Source: Branchiostoma floridae | Lineage: Eukaryota; Chordata; Leptocardii; Amphioxiformes; Branchiostomatidae | Direction: 5' to 3' | Length of the DNA stretch: 64,000 nt | Assembly: GCF_000003815.2 (NCBI RefSeq) | Contig: NC_049986.1 | Location: 5,110,662-5,174,661 of the forward strand | Shown: in pieces, positions 23,583-36,100 of the stretch | Layout of the letters: each line of letters starts with the position of its first letter | Position numbering within the stretch: position 1 is the stretch's first letter | Program-made: the position numbers and the translations under genes | The notes under the pieces: model-generated | Databases searched by the model: none | Seen by the model: only the letters and a program-made list of their open reading frames with translations | What the model was told of the DNA's origin: nothing

Positions 23583-26500
23583 GGAGATTCCTGGGAGACT
23601 GTGTCGTGGTCACTGATCTCAAAGAGATGACCATGCTTTACACCAATGGTTTCTTTGGGAAGGGTACAATGTCCAAGTGTGGCCCTGTCACAGATACATT
23701 CAACCAAGAGAAGAGGCAACCATCGCATCTTCAGCTGCCATTATCCTCAACTTTGTTCCAGTCTAGGAAAAGGGCAAGGTAATATCAGTTACTGTACATT
23801 AGATAAAACTATCTTTAAAAGAATAACTTTTAGTTTAACTGTACAATTAACAAAATTGAGTTTTTGTCATTATTTCCAGTGTCTTTTTCTGGCCCAACAG
23901 GTGGTGTATATGCTTATTTGCTGCATGCTATTTTTCTATAAAAAAAAGTCAACAGTAACAATTTACAACTTTCCTCATTATTTTTAACATTAATTAACAT
24001 TAATCACTATATCATGACTGATCAGCCTGAAAACAGATTTAACTGTACCACAGAGTTGAGGAGACATCTACAGCTGACGATGGCATGGAGGGAGGAACCT
24101 TGCAGCCTGGACAACTGGAACAGGTCGATGCACTATGGAATGATCCAAATGGCACAGATCATTATAGAACAGAACATTCCCAGACTCCTGTCACACAGGA
24201 CTGGGAGGGAGGGGACAGCAGTTGTTGGACAATGCACGGACAGTCTGGACAGTCTGGTCAGTCATCCTCACCGGTCAGGGAAGAACCAGAGGCTACAAGT
24301 GTGCTGTCATTTTCTACTCCCAAACAATCAACATCACAGAGAGAGCATTCCCATAACTATTTTGCTGGGAGGAAACCTGTCTTCATCAGTGGCTGTGAAC
24401 AGAAGTGTGAGACAGAGACAGGTCACTCAGACGCTGGGCTGAGGAACAGTCTGCCTGGTCAGGAAAACAAGGGTGTGATACCTAAAGATTGTGCCAGTCA
24501 AAAATACCATATCAGTGGCACATTAGACCAAAACAGGTAAGATGGTACATGATTCATAGATATCAGCCATTATTTTCAAATTCAAATGAGCCTCTTTTTT
24601 CCAAATATGACAGCAGTAAACTTGTACATAGTATTTTGTCTTACTTCGAAAACACTTTTTCGCAAATTCTTAGTATTCAATTATTTTAATGTATTGCTAT
24701 AAGGTACCATCAACTGAAGTTGCTTACAGGAAAAAGGAAAAGGTTCATGTCTTTTTTTCTGAAGAATGTATCTCATTCACCCTGGTTTGTGATGAGTTAT
24801 GATAAAGCAGATGATAAGTAACTGTAGCGGTCTAAGTCATCTGCTGTATTGTAAAGCCCAAGCAGTTTGACTTATTGGAAACAGGAACATCAGAGGGTGA
24901 ATCTTGTTTTACCTCAGAGTGGGAGAGTCCTTGCAGTTGAGTCTGGAGGAGGCATTTTTCCTGAGCTATGGTCTCGGGTGTTTGAGTGTTGTTGACGAGT
25001 CTGGCTGCCTAATGACACTGACGGACATGTGGCAGTCCTTCACCCAGACCCAGCACAACTTCCTCCCCAACTACATCGTGTACCACTACCTGCGCAGTAA
25101 AGGCTGGGTTCCTCGGGCTGGTGTCAAGTATGGAGCACCCTGGGGTGAGTACAACTTCCTAGCTACAGAGTCCAGCACTACAAGTACATGTGTACCAGTA
25201 AACCAGATCTGAAAATCAGTACGTACATATAGGTGACAGGAAAAAAATGAAGGGAGACCTGTGGGTCATGTGGGTCTGTTCTTGTCGTTTGTCATGCCAA
25301 CAAATGAAGGAGCGCCCTACTAGTAAATTTGACCCACACAGATTAGGTCTCAGCTCTGTTGTGCATATTTTTTTCCTTCTCTCTCATAGTCATATGTTTC
25401 TAATTTTGAAAAGGGCATCACTTGCAAAGCAATGATCACAGTGATTTGAGATTTGGAGGACATTAATAAAAGGCTTTGGTACATTTAGAGAAGACACATC
25501 AGGATTAAGACAGGATGCTGTGTAGTGAAGGGTTGAGTTTGTTTTGAAATGATACTCTGATGAGGACAGATACATACACACATACATCCATGATATACCC
25601 AGTAAAAGTTGGTTACCATTACTGCTTATGCCATATGGTGTGAAATATCATTTGAAGCACTAATTGCGTAATACACATACAATAAGTGCATGTTCCAAAA
25701 TATTGTCTGTTTGTTTCTGCATCATGTATTTGTGACTATACACTAAATGCAGGAGCTTTTGCGGTGGTTTAATGTTTGCAGTTTTCTCTGTGACTGCTTC
25801 ACGGTGAACTCAAAGCCACCGTGACCATTTTCCTCCTGTCTTCTACTAGCGCCACTTATGGCACCCCCTTTTCGCTACATGTACGTAGTATAACATTGTC
25901 AAAGTACTTAGATAATGAATGTTTGAGGTCCTTGCCAAGGTGAAGACATAGGAGTGCAGCATTTTTTTTAGTTCTCATATATTCATCTCTCCATACAACC
26001 TACTGTAAAGCACCATGGTAGAAAAGTGTAGCTACACTACGTATTCAGAGGGTAGATTCGGTTACAGTGACAATTGGTCACGCCAGAACTGTCAAAGTCA
26101 AAAGCGGACTGTTTTGTCCATTTGTAAGACCCTTGCTGAGTAAACAGTAAGTTTTTTCTGACTAGGCGCCAGGTTTTCCATTACACTATGTGAGGACAGT
26201 ACAGTACTGTAAATGCATTTAAGTTCGTGGGATGGCGCTACCGCAAATTCAAAACCGCTGCGAACACTCCATTTTCCCGGTACTACAAAAGTAAATCCCT
26301 GCAAACTTAAATGCATTTACTGTAAAATTTTTGCACCTCTTGTTTTGAGGACTGATCAGTCGACCTTCTTCATAATTTTTATGCTCTCCTTTTTTTTCTT
26401 GTCTGCAGTTTTGTACTGGAAAGGGCCCAGTTTCTACCATTCCAGCTACTCTGTAGTGGTGCAGACAGTGAGTGGAGACAGCCTGAAGCCTTCCCCTGGT

Positions 26501-29500
26501 CTGTCCTGCTGCCGGTCCTGGCTGCTGCTGGCAGGGATGGACAGAATCACACAGCATGTCGGCAAGGTGAATTCTCTTCCCTCTCCCATCCAGGGCCAGA
26601 TATATGGCTCGTTCTCATTTAAATGTCGAAATGCTGTCGCCTGACTTTACGCCTTGATATGGAGCAAATTATAGACAACATCACTGGTTCCTTCATTTTA
26701 CCACAACCCCTGTAATATTTTACAACAGATGCACCACAACATTCGTATTGGTCGATGGCTTAGAAGGTTTAGAATGATTGTTCGGCAGGTGAAACCAGCA
26801 ACCAAGGCCCTCTGCCCGATCACCTCAGATCGCTCCTGTCACTGATCTTGGAGGCTGTGTGAGGTGGTTTATGCCTGTCGCCAGATTCGGTAACAAACGT
26901 TACCACCACGGTCGATAAGGCGTCAGAAGGATGACGGCTGAGACACAACGGTTTACCGGTTTCGACCTTTTAATCAAAAGTCTTCATCAGAATGACAAGA
27001 GAGTGGTACCGCACTGGCTTTTATAGCTTCTACTCTAGTTAGGGCAGGGTGCCCTGAGCAGTTAGGGCAGGGGATAGCCAATCAGATTACAGGATATCAT
27101 ATTGCACTAGCTATGTGGCCAATCAGAGTATAGGGTTCAATGGCCAATCAGCTTACAGGATATCGTTATGCACTGGATAGATCTGGCCAATCAGAGCGTG
27201 GTCCATTGTTCTCCCGGCCAATCAGCTTATGGGATGTCATCTTGCACTGGCTGTATGGCCAATCAGAGTATTGGGTTCAGTGGCCAATCAGCTTACAGCA
27301 TATCGTTTTGCACTAACTAGATTTGGCCAATCAGAGCCTATGTCTAGTCAGGTCAGGGCGCTCTGAGCGTAGTCCATTGTTCTCCTGACCAATAAGGTAG
27401 TTCGTCTCATAGACGATTGTTCTACTGGCCAATCAGGTTACATTTAGTGCCCTATGCCCTTTGTTCTATGACATCATCCGTTAGGCGGGAGATACAGACA
27501 TGGAGTGCGGTACGGCTAACTATGAGCACTTGTACAGAGGTAAAAACAAGACTTGTCTATGCATACATGGCTGTGACTATTACAAAAGAGACAATAGTAA
27601 ATATGCTGTGGTCTTAGCTTGCCGTGTGGAGAGGAGTTGGCCCCAGTCGTCCTTTGTAGAGTTGTCCTCAGGTGGAGTCTGTCGCGTCTCGGATCCGTTC
27701 CATGTGGATGGTAGGATGCTAGTGACCGGCTAATGTGGCGATTGAGTGTTCATTGGGTGACGGTCACGACGAGATGCTGCTCTTCAAACCCTGGTGATCT
27801 CTAAGGACTCCTGGTTCAGGCCCTCTGGATGTAGTGTTCTGAGTTGATGAATCCAGTAGGACTCCCGTTGCAGGCGGCGTTGTCTTGTGGTGTCTTCATG
27901 TCCTGTGTAGCGTAGTTTTTCGATTCCAAGAACTTCAAGGTCTGCAAGGTTGTGATCTGTGAGGTTGAAGTGGGCTGATACCGGAGTGTCCTTCTTCGTG
28001 TTGATGGATGATCGATGGCCGTTCAGTCTATTGGCCAATGTTTGTTTGGTCTCGCCCACATATTGTAGCCCGCATTTCTTGCATTGGATGAGATAGACGA
28101 TGTTTCTGCTTTGGCAATTGATGTGGTTCCTGATGAGATGACGCTCTCCCGTGCGGTGGCTTGTGAAGTAGTTGATCTTCTTGATGTGGGTACAAGTGGA
28201 GCACTTGTTTCTTCCGCACGGAAGGACCCCGAAGGAGTGAATTTTTTCAGGAAGTTCTTGTCCTCCTTCGGGATCTGGGCTCTTACTAGGAGATCCTTTA
28301 TGTTTTTGTTGCGGCGATAGGCAAACAGTGGTGAATCTTTGAATATGTCCTTGGTTCTTGTGGAGAGTTGCAGAAGGTGCCAGTATTTTCTGATGATGGT
28401 TTGTAGTGGCGGAAGGTGTGGACTGTATGTGGTGACCAGGACTGTACGTTCTTGTGGTGGTGTCGGCCCCTTTTCCTTCAGTGTGTCTTCGCGGGGGCGT
28501 TCTTGTGCACGCGTGATGGCGTCGTCCAGTAGGGCTTCTTCATAGCCCCTTTGCTGGAAGTGTTGCCGGAATTCTGCAGCCTTTTCCTTGAATCTGGGTG
28601 TGCTTGAGCAGATGCGTCTTAGACGTAGGAACTGACCGTAGGGAATCCCCTGCTTGCAGTGTTTGGGATGGGAAGAGTTTCTGAGTAGGTACTGGTGCTT
28701 ATCTGTCGGTTTGGTGTAGAGGTCTGTTGTAATTTCCCCCTCCGAAATGATGACGGTGACGTCTAGGAAGTTGATCGAGGTTTTGGATGTTTCCACTGTG
28801 AACTTAATTGTCCTGTGGGCTTCGTTAAGGTCCTGGATGAAGGCCTTTAATTCTTCCTCTGATCTTGTCCAGACTGCGAAGATGTCATCGATGTACCTCC
28901 ACCATATCCATGGTCTTGGGGTTCTTTTGTAAACATGTCGTTCTTCGAAGTTCCCCATGAATATATTGGCGTAGGATGGGGCCACTCTTGTACCCATAGC
29001 CGTGCCTTGGATCTGGATGTAATGTTACCACCACGAGTACGATGGTTGCCACGGTTATATTATCCACGTATAAGACTAGAAATGACCGTTTTTGTGACGC
29101 TGTACAGTTTTTCTGGCTTCCTAAAGAAACAAGAAAGGGTTGTTGACTGCTATTTGTATCCCACCTTGCTCAACAAAATGTTGTACAGAAATGTCTGTAC
29201 CAAACGTTACCATTGTTCGATGCTGTCTAAGCTTTCTATCTGACCTGGTGTAAAAAAAGCTGCCCACTTTTCAAATGTCCCTTGGGAGATCCACTTATAC
29301 CTAAATGATGTAGTCAATAAGGTGAGTCCTTTAGAAGAAAACAGCGTTAAGTCAACAAACGTTACCGGTAACGTTTGTTACATGCCCTGTAATGCATTAC
29401 CAATGGGACCGAAAGTAATAAGTTGCCATTTTTTGGCTATGGTTGAAAGAGGAATCTTCCTAAAGAACCAGGTAGTTTTCACTGAAAATAAAGCCGATTT

Positions 29501-30595
29501 ATTTTTGCGACCAGAAAAATGCCATTTTCGACATTTCAATGAGAACGAGTGATATACATGTAGCATAGGATGTCAGTGTCTGTAGTGTGTGGGTACATAA
29601 ACTAGGGATGTGCACCAGTACCCAGTACTGGTGCAGTACCGTAAAACTCATCTAGGTACAGGTAGCGTCCTTTGTCCAATGTACTGGGACATCAAATTGT
29701 GTCGACACTGTACTTCAATGCAAATAACAAGGATAGGATAAGACAATACGGAAACATAGTAACTACATAAAGGCATGAGACATGAAATTTCGTGTATGTG
29801 TAAGTATAATGTATTTTTTGCATATACAAGGACAACTCAATGCAGCAAGGTCTTTGCTAGTTCATCGATCAGTCCCCACCTCCGCCATACCAGGCTCAAG
29901 TTCATTCCACTCCCTGATGGAATGAGGGAAGACTGAGAGCCTGTAGTAGTAGTTGGATTTTCTCGTCATGTATGTCAGGTCAAGGGACTAGGTAGGTAGG
30001 TAGGTAGGTATGTCAGGTTGAGAGTGTGCAGCAGGAGTTCCTGTGACCAGTCTGAAGGCAACCTTTGTACCTGGTACATGTACCTGTACCTGATGTACAT
30101 ATCCCATGTACAAACTGTCACATTCAATGTTGACAACTTTTCAAAGATTTGTGCAATGCTTCACATTAGACTTTTTTTGCTGTTAAACTATTCTAACTGT
30201 AATTAAATGTTGTGTCAGTACATACAGTCTCTGTGTATGTTACAGTAGACTGTTCTCATGAAGTGATGAGAATCGTGTAGTAAGATTGTGGGTGGCTGCC
30301 TGCATCATCACTGGCAGGTGAAGTGCAGGGCACATTTGGTTTCATATCGCAAATAAATCTGGCTAAATCTTTGTCACAATTGAGTTTTTATGACTTTGTC
30401 TGTATCCTGACAGTCCCTGTTGTTGTGCTGTCCTGCCTACAGGAGGTTGTGCTGTGTTTTGTGGTGAGACCAGCAGACATGACTGAGGAGGAGCAAACCT
30501 CTCCCAGCTGCATCTCCAGGTTCAGAGTTCAGGAGGTGGTGATGAAGCGATGGGTGTCATCTCAGGAGCGGGAAGAGCACCAAGATGACCACTGA
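23583..30595 (+). CDS. TSEN2: tRNA-splicing endonuclease catalytic subunit Sen2 (first exon not found)
   Basis: TSEN2 is one of two nuclease subunits of the nuclear tRNA-splicing endonuclease and cuts the 5' splice site of intron-containing pre-tRNAs. Exons: 23583-23778, 24054-24536, 24918-25144, 26409-26566 and 30443-30595; phases join, giving 404 residues plus one split codon. Exon 1 has VVVTDLKEMTMLYTNGFFGK, matching the N-terminal domain of human TSEN2. Exon 2 is a poorly conserved polar linker with a weak acceptor. Exons 3-5 carry the nuclease domain: LQLSLEEAFFLSYGLGCLS, YHYLRSKGWVP, VLYWKGPSFYHSSYSVVV, and RFRVQEVVMKRWVSSQERE before the stop. The catalytic triad is present: Tyr (26414), His (26438) and Lys (26564). 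A possible poly(A) signal ATTAAA is at 30703. The 3.9-kb last intron holds an antisense Penelope-like element. The initiator exon must lie upstream of 23.58 kb and was not identified. Confidence 0.92.
26205..26326. mobile_element. Complete palindromic MITE, ~122 bp, in a TSEN2 intron
   Basis: Left ACTGTAAATGCATTTAAG and right CTTAAATGCATTTACTGTAA form matching inverted ends; the interior is rich in CCGC/GCGG-type motifs of the family. It lies about 80 bp upstream of the TSEN2 exon at 26409. Confidence 0.8.
26947..26990 (-). ncRNA. Hammerhead ribozyme-like motif, Penelope element 1
   Basis: On the minus strand: CTGATGA (26990-26984), stem II GACTTTT/AAAAGGTC around a GATTA loop, GAAA (26963-26960), then CCGGTAAACCGTT as stem III region. 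An extra A separates CTGATGA from stem II, as in the other copies. TATAAAAG lies 27 nt upstream. Confidence 0.65.
27018..27440 (-). promoter_or_regulatory. CCAAT-box array and TATA box of the Penelope terminal repeat
   Basis: On the minus strand CTGATTGGCC-type motifs (the NF-Y consensus on the reverse strand) occur about ten times between 27076 and 27440, spaced roughly 24-68 bp, followed by TATAAAAG (27025-27018) and then the hammerhead core. This looks like a pol II promoter. NF-Y binding is inferred from the motif only. Confidence 0.6.
27784..28997 (-). pseudogene. Penelope-like RT / GIY-YIG polyprotein remnant
   Basis: The long frame 28997-28023 encodes the RT palm from GTRVAPSYANIFMG through WWRYIDDIF to FLDVTV and YLLRNSSHPKHC, then thumb and linker. 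A frameshift near 28220-28240 moves the C-terminus to another frame, where CSTCTHIKKINYFTSH, NIVYLIQCKKCGLQYVGETK and LANRLNGHRSSI give the zinc-knuckle and GIY-YIG nuclease region, ending at 27784 with HQLRTLHPEGLN. The N-terminal RT part is missing because the copy is 5'-truncated, so it is non-functional on its own. Confidence 0.9.
29605..30111. mobile_element. Probable MITE with GTACC-rich ends
   Basis: CTAGGGATGTGCACCAGTAC at the left is loosely mirrored by GTACCTGATGTACATATCCC at the right. It contains an AGGT microsatellite (29991-30009). Similar in style to 58146-58584. Confidence 0.4.
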
Positions 30596-33106
30596 TTGGA
30601 CCAGGGTTGCAGCTAGCACCCGTCCTTCCATCTGTTGAATTTTTCGGCTGGGGATGGAAAATTTCTTACCCATTCCATCCTCGGGGACAGGCAAAAGTTG
30701 ATATTAAAGCTCACTCACTCACTATCCGTCATTTGATTATCCTGCTGCTGGAATAAGATATAAAAAAATGAAAGTTTTCACCAGAACAGAAACTGCCGTT
30801 GAACTGCTTAGTCTACCAGCAAAATTTACATAGGAATACAGCATTTCAAACATACATCTTAAAAAGCAAGAAATAGCGTTTAAAGGGTCTAAATTTTTTG
30901 AGGGAGCATGTCCCCAGATCCCCCTAGGAACGTTGCGCCTTTGATAGAATTTGCATTCAAAATCGCGGAGACGGAAAATGATTTCAGGCTGGCTACAACC
31001 CTGGCCTGGATTGTCCTTACTATGCAGTTGTTTGCTGTCTAATAGATACTAGTATCACTCAGTCTTATGGATAGCTGAATCAAGTATCAGAATTGTCCGT
31101 GCCAAAAACACATCAACATCAAATCGTGAGGGCAAAAGTCAAGTGTATTTTGCAGCTTTATTTATGGACAATAATGAAGCTATGAGGTATCTATTATTGT
31201 TTATTTATAATATTGACTCCTGGATAGCCCGATTTAGTTTTGACAAACTGATTTTCATCGGGCCCAGGTACACATAGAAGGAAGTAAAATAGAAAATAAA
31301 TAGATATACACAACAGAACATATAAGTACAAATAAGACATGAAAGAAGGTGGACAAATCAAAATCATGGGACAATGCCAGGATATTTTATTAGATTGTTT
31401 AATCTGATATAAACAAGAGTTAGGAGACCTGCATAAGCTTAAATTTCATTTACATTTGATATGCAAATTAGTTAAGAGTTTGGAGACTTGGAGAGTTTAA
31501 ACCATAAGTTTAACATTCCTGCAATGCAACAACAACAAAAATATTAGTTGTGCTACATTCCTCAGAAAGCCCTGCCAGTCAATATGGCAGCAGCCTACGT
31601 ACATATGATGCAACATCTGTCATTATAGAACTTTGGTAATGGTAACATTCCTTTATGCTCACCACTGGATGCAGAAGTTGGGCAATGAGACACCTGTGCA
31701 CGCAGACTTTTCACTATAACGGCTACTGAAACTTACCACCAAGGAATTATGCCATTAAAGTTTATCAATGTTGCAAATTAGGACAATATTTGACATCTGT
31801 AAATGTCCTATCAGCCAAACATTACATCAGTTCTTTGCATTTGGTCAGATTATGGATAACAACAAAATTATAGACTTTCCTCATTAATCACGCAATGTAA
31901 GTCATAATTTGCATCTCATTACTGTTATACCTCACTTCACCCCCGGAAGGAAAACCCACTGGATTTCAAAAGTCAGAGACATTATCAACTACATGTTAAT
32001 TGGGCCTCTCATTTCTTTTGACGGGCTACAAATGTACCAAGGGTGTGGTCATCTTCAACTCAACTCAGTCACTCATAAAAACAAATTGAGATACACATCC
32101 GTATTTCAATCTCAGGAGGCTATATGCCTTTATCTTTGTGCCAGATTTCAACTCAATCGATGAATAAATGAGCCTGTTATAGAACCAATGGCATTACTGT
32201 TTGAAACCCCCTCGTATTTGCATGCCTAACACCATGAACATTTTCTTAACACATACAAAATATACCGTACAATCCATCCGGAGGGTCTAAAGTTTTCATT
32301 ACTACAAATATCGAGAGACACAGACAAACGAAAAACTATTCCTCCATTTTTCTTGGAGAATGAGATACAAAAAACGTTACCTGGCATACATGTATCAGTA
32401 ACATATCAACTCCCATAATTCCATAACACCGTCACATGAGATAACATACATAAATCTATAGTGTTTGAAAAATGCAGCATCAGTAATCCTAAAGTATATG
32501 TATATACTTTAGATATTTAGGTGTTTAGGACAATCTTGAGAGGGCCTCTATAAGACCTTTTTCATGTAGCGGTATTATGGCACCCGGTGGAATTATGCGA
32601 GTCAGATCAAAATTCAGAGAAAATACAGAGAAAAGAATTGCACTGTAGAGGGTGCCCTGCAAATCAAATCAAAGCTCTGCAAAGTCAGAATGTTTTCTGA
32701 AGGTTTAAAAATGTTGTTCCCAAAGGTTTGAGCGCACTTCCAGCTTTTGACAGTAGACTAAAAAATTGTGATGAAAAAACTGTGCAACTGCTACTCTAAG
32801 TAAAAGCGTTTTTCAACTGCTACTTCCAAAAGCGCGGAAACCACACAGGCCAAAGGCTTTCAGGGAAAAGTCGTTTGGAAATGGTCGCACAGATAATTAT
32901 ATCTGTCACTATCACACTCAGAAGTGTCCTTGCTAAAATGTACATAGAAGTACATGCTAGACTATGCGCCCCCTGTCCCTGGAAACAGTGTTTGGGCGTA
33001 TCAAGTTACCAGGTCTTTGTTCTACTGTAACTTGTACATGTAAGTGAAGGGTAACGTAAGAGACCGCTGCAGTAGGCCGGACCAGTCCGTATAACTGCGT
33101 CCAGTC
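30596..33106. other. Intergenic region between TSEN2 and calpain
   Basis: TSEN2 3'UTR with ATTAAA at 30703, then AT-rich sequence. 31880-32175 is a dispersed repeat also found at 47630-47765 (shared TTGAGATACACAT, TATATGCC and a GTGCCA-ATTTCAACTCA block). No exon was recognised. Confidence 0.5.
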
Positions 33107-36100
33107 ATGGGTTGTGGCGCGTCTGCTCCAGTCCGACGGGACCACTGGGCCCCCAATGCGGTGCATGGGAATAAAGCCCAGGGGAGAGCCAGCAGCTGGG
33201 CTCCCCCGCCCCCCGGGTACGCCCCTAACCAGGGGAACGTCCAGTACGTAAGATGGCAGCCCCAGGGCCACACAGCCCCTCCACCCCAGTGGCTACATGC
33301 AGGCATCGCTCCACCCAGGGGACGGCCCCAGGTAGGCCCGGGACAGCGACCTCCTTACGTGCCGTTCCCAAACTTTGTGGCACCCCGTCCACCCCCGGGC
33401 AGGAAGCCGTTAGACCACGGCGAAGTGTCGCCAGGTCACCTCCAACCTGGGCAGAAAATCCGCCCGCGGCCGCAGAAAATCCGCCCGCGGCCGAGGCCGC
33501 GTCCGCCGAGAAAAGAGAGATACTCACCGCCGAGAAAAGAGAGATACTCACCGCCGAGAAAAGAGAGATACTCACCGCCGAGAAAAGAGAGAGACACACC
33601 GCCGAGAAGAGACTCACCGCCGAGAAAAGAGAGAGACTCACCCCCTCCCTCACGGCCCGAAACCCCAGTGGTCGTAGAGGCTCCACCAGAGAGAGTACAC
33701 GTCAAAGCAGCCACACAGGTACGAATAGAAAGAAAAATCAGCATGTTCACGGTAATCATCAACCATTAACCTTGCTTCAACCCAATTAAAGAACGAATCA
33801 TTTTTTGCAATGTAACACAAGCAGGCCCTAGTGTTAACCTGGGCAGGTGTTTGTGTTGTTACTTAGGTGACAGCTGGTGTCACGTTTCACCACACCCATG
33901 TTTCTTATCCTTCAAACAATGTGAACCACAACCGATGATTGGATGTGTTATAACTGTTGCTGACTATCTATGACATCTAGTCAACAGAAAATCAAGTAAT
34001 CATTGTAAACAGTTGTGACGCCAACTAAGCAAAATCGTACCCCCCCCCCCCCAAAAAAAAAACAGTTACCAGTGGTCCGAACATAGACAGCAATAGGACT
34101 GGTATAGAATGATAATAATGTAGTCGGCCAGCCAAAGGAGTCAGTGCGCGACCGACTCCCTTAGCATACTACTCACTTTATTTGTCCAATTTCTACTATT
34201 TGGCCGCCGATCCGTGGAGCCTGGTAGAGACTACACAAAATGTATTTTACTAATACTAAAGCTTATTGACTGTCACGGGGGCGAGTCGAAAATCAACGTA
34301 AGTGGTTTTCTAAGTATGGCACAAAGGTAATGGATATAAAGTCAATATCATCGAGACTGAAATATCTTCATTAGTTGGTTTGTTCTTCTTACGAGCCACT
34401 GCCTTGATTTCAAGACGACCTCCCATTAGAAGTCCGCTGAAGCGAACAATATTACAATGGAGTGTCAATGAAAACTCCTTGACTCACTTACAACTATCAT
34501 ACTAGACAAACTACATATGTATCAAAATGCAGATCCTTAGAAGTCACATTTTTCATTTCTGAAATCCAGTCAGTTTCTTTTTTTCGTTGCTGGAGTGGAG
34601 TGAGTTATTGGTGAATTCATATCGGTCACCAGGGTCCTGAATGTGCGTTGTGTTCTTGAAGACTGCTTCCCTATAAACTGAGAGAAACGAAAAGAGGAAG
34701 TGTTGGTAGTTCAGAAATAAACATTGGCATTTAACCGACTTGTAATAGTAGCTGTTAAAGATGAATTTCGTTTTGTAATGTCTTGCCCTAAATTTGATAC
34801 ATATAGCGTAGTCAGAAAATCATAGATACACTCAATTGCGCCCAAGCATGCCAAGTGTCGCTTTTAAAATTACCTTGTACACTGACCGATATTTTTCGTA
34901 TGCTGTAATCACATCCGACTCCTACATATATATGTCTACCTACGTGCATGTGTGATAGAACTATTAATAGTTGACAATATCGTCAGGCTCAAAAACAAAA
35001 TTTTAGCATTCACACTAGCATTTCTTAAAAACATCCGCACCGCCGAGAAGCGTGGTGTTAGGTCAGTCCCAGAGCTAGAGCAGATGCAGGGGGAATGTGG
35101 GAAACCTTTGGGCACGAAATTCTGAGTGATTCGTCCACCGCCCGCCCCCTCCCTCAAATGGACTTTATGAAGCTAATTTACAGGGATCTGGCTTTACCAT
35201 GCGACTCGGGCACTTCCCCATAACTCCTGAAGGATGATCCAATGATTGCGCAGTGTAAATAGTACTAGCAGGACAATAACGGTTAACATATTTCTTTGAT
35301 ATAGTATTATTATTATTATAAAGTGGGCTGATCATCAGATTCAGTATTCTTTCTAATAGCAAAGCAGTCCTTGATATATTTGCCTACTAGTTGGGAGTTC
35401 TGACAAAGTGGTCAGTAGTTAACGTGAGCTGACGTTCTTTCCCCCCTTCGTGTAGGAGATGACAGATGTCATTCGGAGTTGCTTGAAGTCCGGTACGCCG
35501 TGGGACGACCCTGACTTCCCCGCAGCTCCAAAGACAATAGATCATCGCGGCAAGGCTAGCAACAAAATCGAATGGAAGCGACCACAGGTAGGCTGCAGGG
35601 ATTCGATATTTACCGTCAAGCCATAGACAGACTGGTAAAGCTAGGGGTACAACCCGGCGTACATGTAATTTGGTCGTACGTTTGTTTTTTGAGGCCACGT
35701 CTGAAAACGTTCAGGCAGTAAAGGGCAGGCACGTCGCCCATACTGGCACGTACGGGGGGGGGGGGGGTGTACGGGTGTGTGTGTATAGAATCCGCAGCCC
35801 GATGGCACACAAAGTTTTGCCTGCACGGAAAGTTCTACGGCGTGTCTGTGTGCTCCCAAATCCTTCGGATTCCCTACGAGTTCGTACGGAGGCGGTACTT
35901 ACCACTTACGCGGATCACAAAAGAGTGAAAGCGTTGTCCACTATTTATTGTACTGCCCTAACTACAACCAACTTAGAAAATCCCTTCTCTGCAATCTTCA
36001 AGACCTTTTAACCCTTGATTTGAAAACTTCGTCTGACCCAGTCTTAACTCAACTTTTACTCAGGGGTTCACCCACTTTACCAACAGAAACAAATACCCAT

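Larger units (their letters stand above)
26911..29023 (-). mobile_element. Penelope-like retroelement, 5'-truncated, with 12-bp target-site duplication
   Basis: Inserted antisense in the TSEN2 gene. The flanks GTTACCACCACG (26899-26910 and 29024-29035) are identical, defining a 2113-bp insertion. On the minus strand it starts within the reverse transcriptase (GTAMGTRVAPSYANIFMG), continues through a YIDDIF catalytic motif and a GIY-YIG-type C-terminus, and ends in a terminal repeat with a CCAAT array, a TATA box and a hammerhead core. RT plus C-terminal GIY-YIG nuclease is the signature of Penelope-like elements. Confidence 0.93.

Noticed and set aside
33225-33789. Long open frames in other phases and on the minus strand over calpain exon 1
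   Set aside because: The 24-bp repeat keeps every phase open. Only the MGCGAS frame joins the calpain exons in phase and has an upstream stop.
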